Below, in pieces: positions 5,197-5,692 of a DNA stretch of 5,692 bases. This stretch comes from Acidobacteriota bacterium (GTDB lineage Bacteria; Acidobacteriota; Terriglobia; Versatilivoradales; Versatilivoraceae). The stretch is taken from NCBI GenBank assembly GCA_026706225.1, contig JAPOZE010000059.1, forward strand, positions 1 to 5,692. The letters run 5' to 3'. Numbering within the stretch: position 1 is the stretch's first letter; every line of letters begins with the position of its first letter. The position numbers and the translations under genes were made by a program. The notes under the pieces are model-generated. The model searched no databases. It worked only from the letters and a program-made list of their open reading frames with translations, and was not told the DNA's origin.

Positions 5197-5692
5197 ATGA
5201 ATTCCGACGCAACCCCCGAATCCAAGCGCCGGGAACCCCGCAGTGGGCTGGCCTACTGGGACCGGCCCCGCCAACTGACGCGGTGGCAGCGCGTCTGGAT
5301 TGCCGTGGTGACCCGGGTCGGAGCCTGGATGGTCGGCTGGATCGGCAGAACCCTCCGATGGGAGAGCCGGGGCGACGAGCACCTGGAGCAGATCTACCGC
5401 TCCGGAAAGAAGGCCATCTTCACCTTCTGGCACTGTGGCATTTTCCCGGCCACCTGGTACTGGAGGGACCGGGGCATCGTGGTGATGACCAGCCAGAACG
5501 TGGACGGGGAGTACATTGCTCGCATCATCCGCATCTTCGGCTACGGGGCGGCCCGGGGGTCCAGTTCCCGGGGAGGCATGAAGGCACTAGCCGAAATGTC
5601 CGGGAAATTGAAGCAGGGCAACGACGTGGCCTTCACCGTGGATGGCCCCCGCGGTCCCCGCTTCGATGCCAAGATCGGACCGGTCCTGCTGG
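5197..5692 (+). CDS. DUF374 lysophospholipid acyltransferase-like protein, N-terminal part (cut by window edge)
   Basis: The frame is open from the ATG at 5197 to the last base, giving 165 residues. After a polar, basic N-terminus (about residues 1-30) comes a hydrophobic, possibly membrane-associated segment (about 31-50). DUF374 (PF04028) landmarks follow: [11 protein letters not shown] (73-83), a [14 protein letters not shown] stretch (98-111) with a Ser...Asp-Gly-Glu motif, [12 protein letters not shown] (120-131), and [12 protein letters not shown] (144-155), the most diagnostic block. The family belongs to the glycerolipid acyltransferase superfamily and is thought to acylate lipids at the inner membrane. 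His79 lacks the Asp of the classical HxxxxD motif, reading HCGIFP. The gene starts 27 bp after etfA with a weak AGG-type ribosome site (5188-5190), so it is probably in the etf transcription unit. Function beyond the family is unproven. Confidence 0.9.
   Translation, partial: MNSDATPESKRREPRSGLAYWDRPRQLTRWQRVWIAVVTRVGAWMVGWIGRTLRWESRGDEHLEQIYRSGKKAIFTFWHCGIFPATWYWRDRGIVVMTSQNVDGEYIARIIRIFGYGAARGSSSRGGMKALAEMSGKLKQGNDVAFTVDGPRGPRFDAKIGPVLL

Overview
The window is high-GC, densely packed bacterial chromosome with ordinary metabolic genes. The likely source is an environmental, probably uncultured bacterium. The mix of a secreted DUF1080 (3-keto-disaccharide hydrolase-like) protein, an etfB-etfA pair and a DUF374 acyltransferase would fit an Acidobacteriota-like or related genome. 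That placement is an inference from gene content and not a sequence match.

Layout: (1) 1-745, minus strand: N-terminal 248 codons of thiC (thiamine pyrimidine synthesis), cut by the window's left edge. (2) 746-940: divergent intergenic region with a strong sigma70-type promoter for the rightward gene and an extended -10 candidate for thiC; no TPP riboswitch is visible. (3) 941-2398, plus: a complete NAD(P)-dependent aldehyde dehydrogenase resembling the alpha-ketoglutaric semialdehyde dehydrogenase group. (4) 2410-3024, minus: a complete small secreted DUF1080 protein, convergent with the dehydrogenase and 11 bp from it. (5) 3025-3299: divergent intergenic region with short inverted repeats, a candidate promoter and a G/C hairpin touching the etfB Shine-Dalgarno. 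(6) 3300-4094 and 4183-5169, plus: etfB and etfA, the two subunits of an electron transfer flavoprotein. (7) 5197-5692, plus: N-terminal 165 codons of a DUF374 lysophospholipid-acyltransferase-like protein, cut by the right edge.

How the genes work together: EtfB and EtfA form one heterodimer that carries electrons from flavin dehydrogenases (for example acyl-CoA dehydrogenases) towards the quinone pool. The acyltransferase follows 27 bp after etfA and is probably co-transcribed, which suggests a loose fatty-acid or lipid theme. The aldehyde dehydrogenase and the DUF1080 protein could both belong to sugar or sugar-acid use, but they are on opposite strands and nothing here links them directly. 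thiC is unrelated housekeeping.

I found no RNA genes, insertion sequences, CRISPR arrays, phage genes or sign of a new system. The findings are modest: regulatory details, family-level oddities and two near-identical G/C palindromes.
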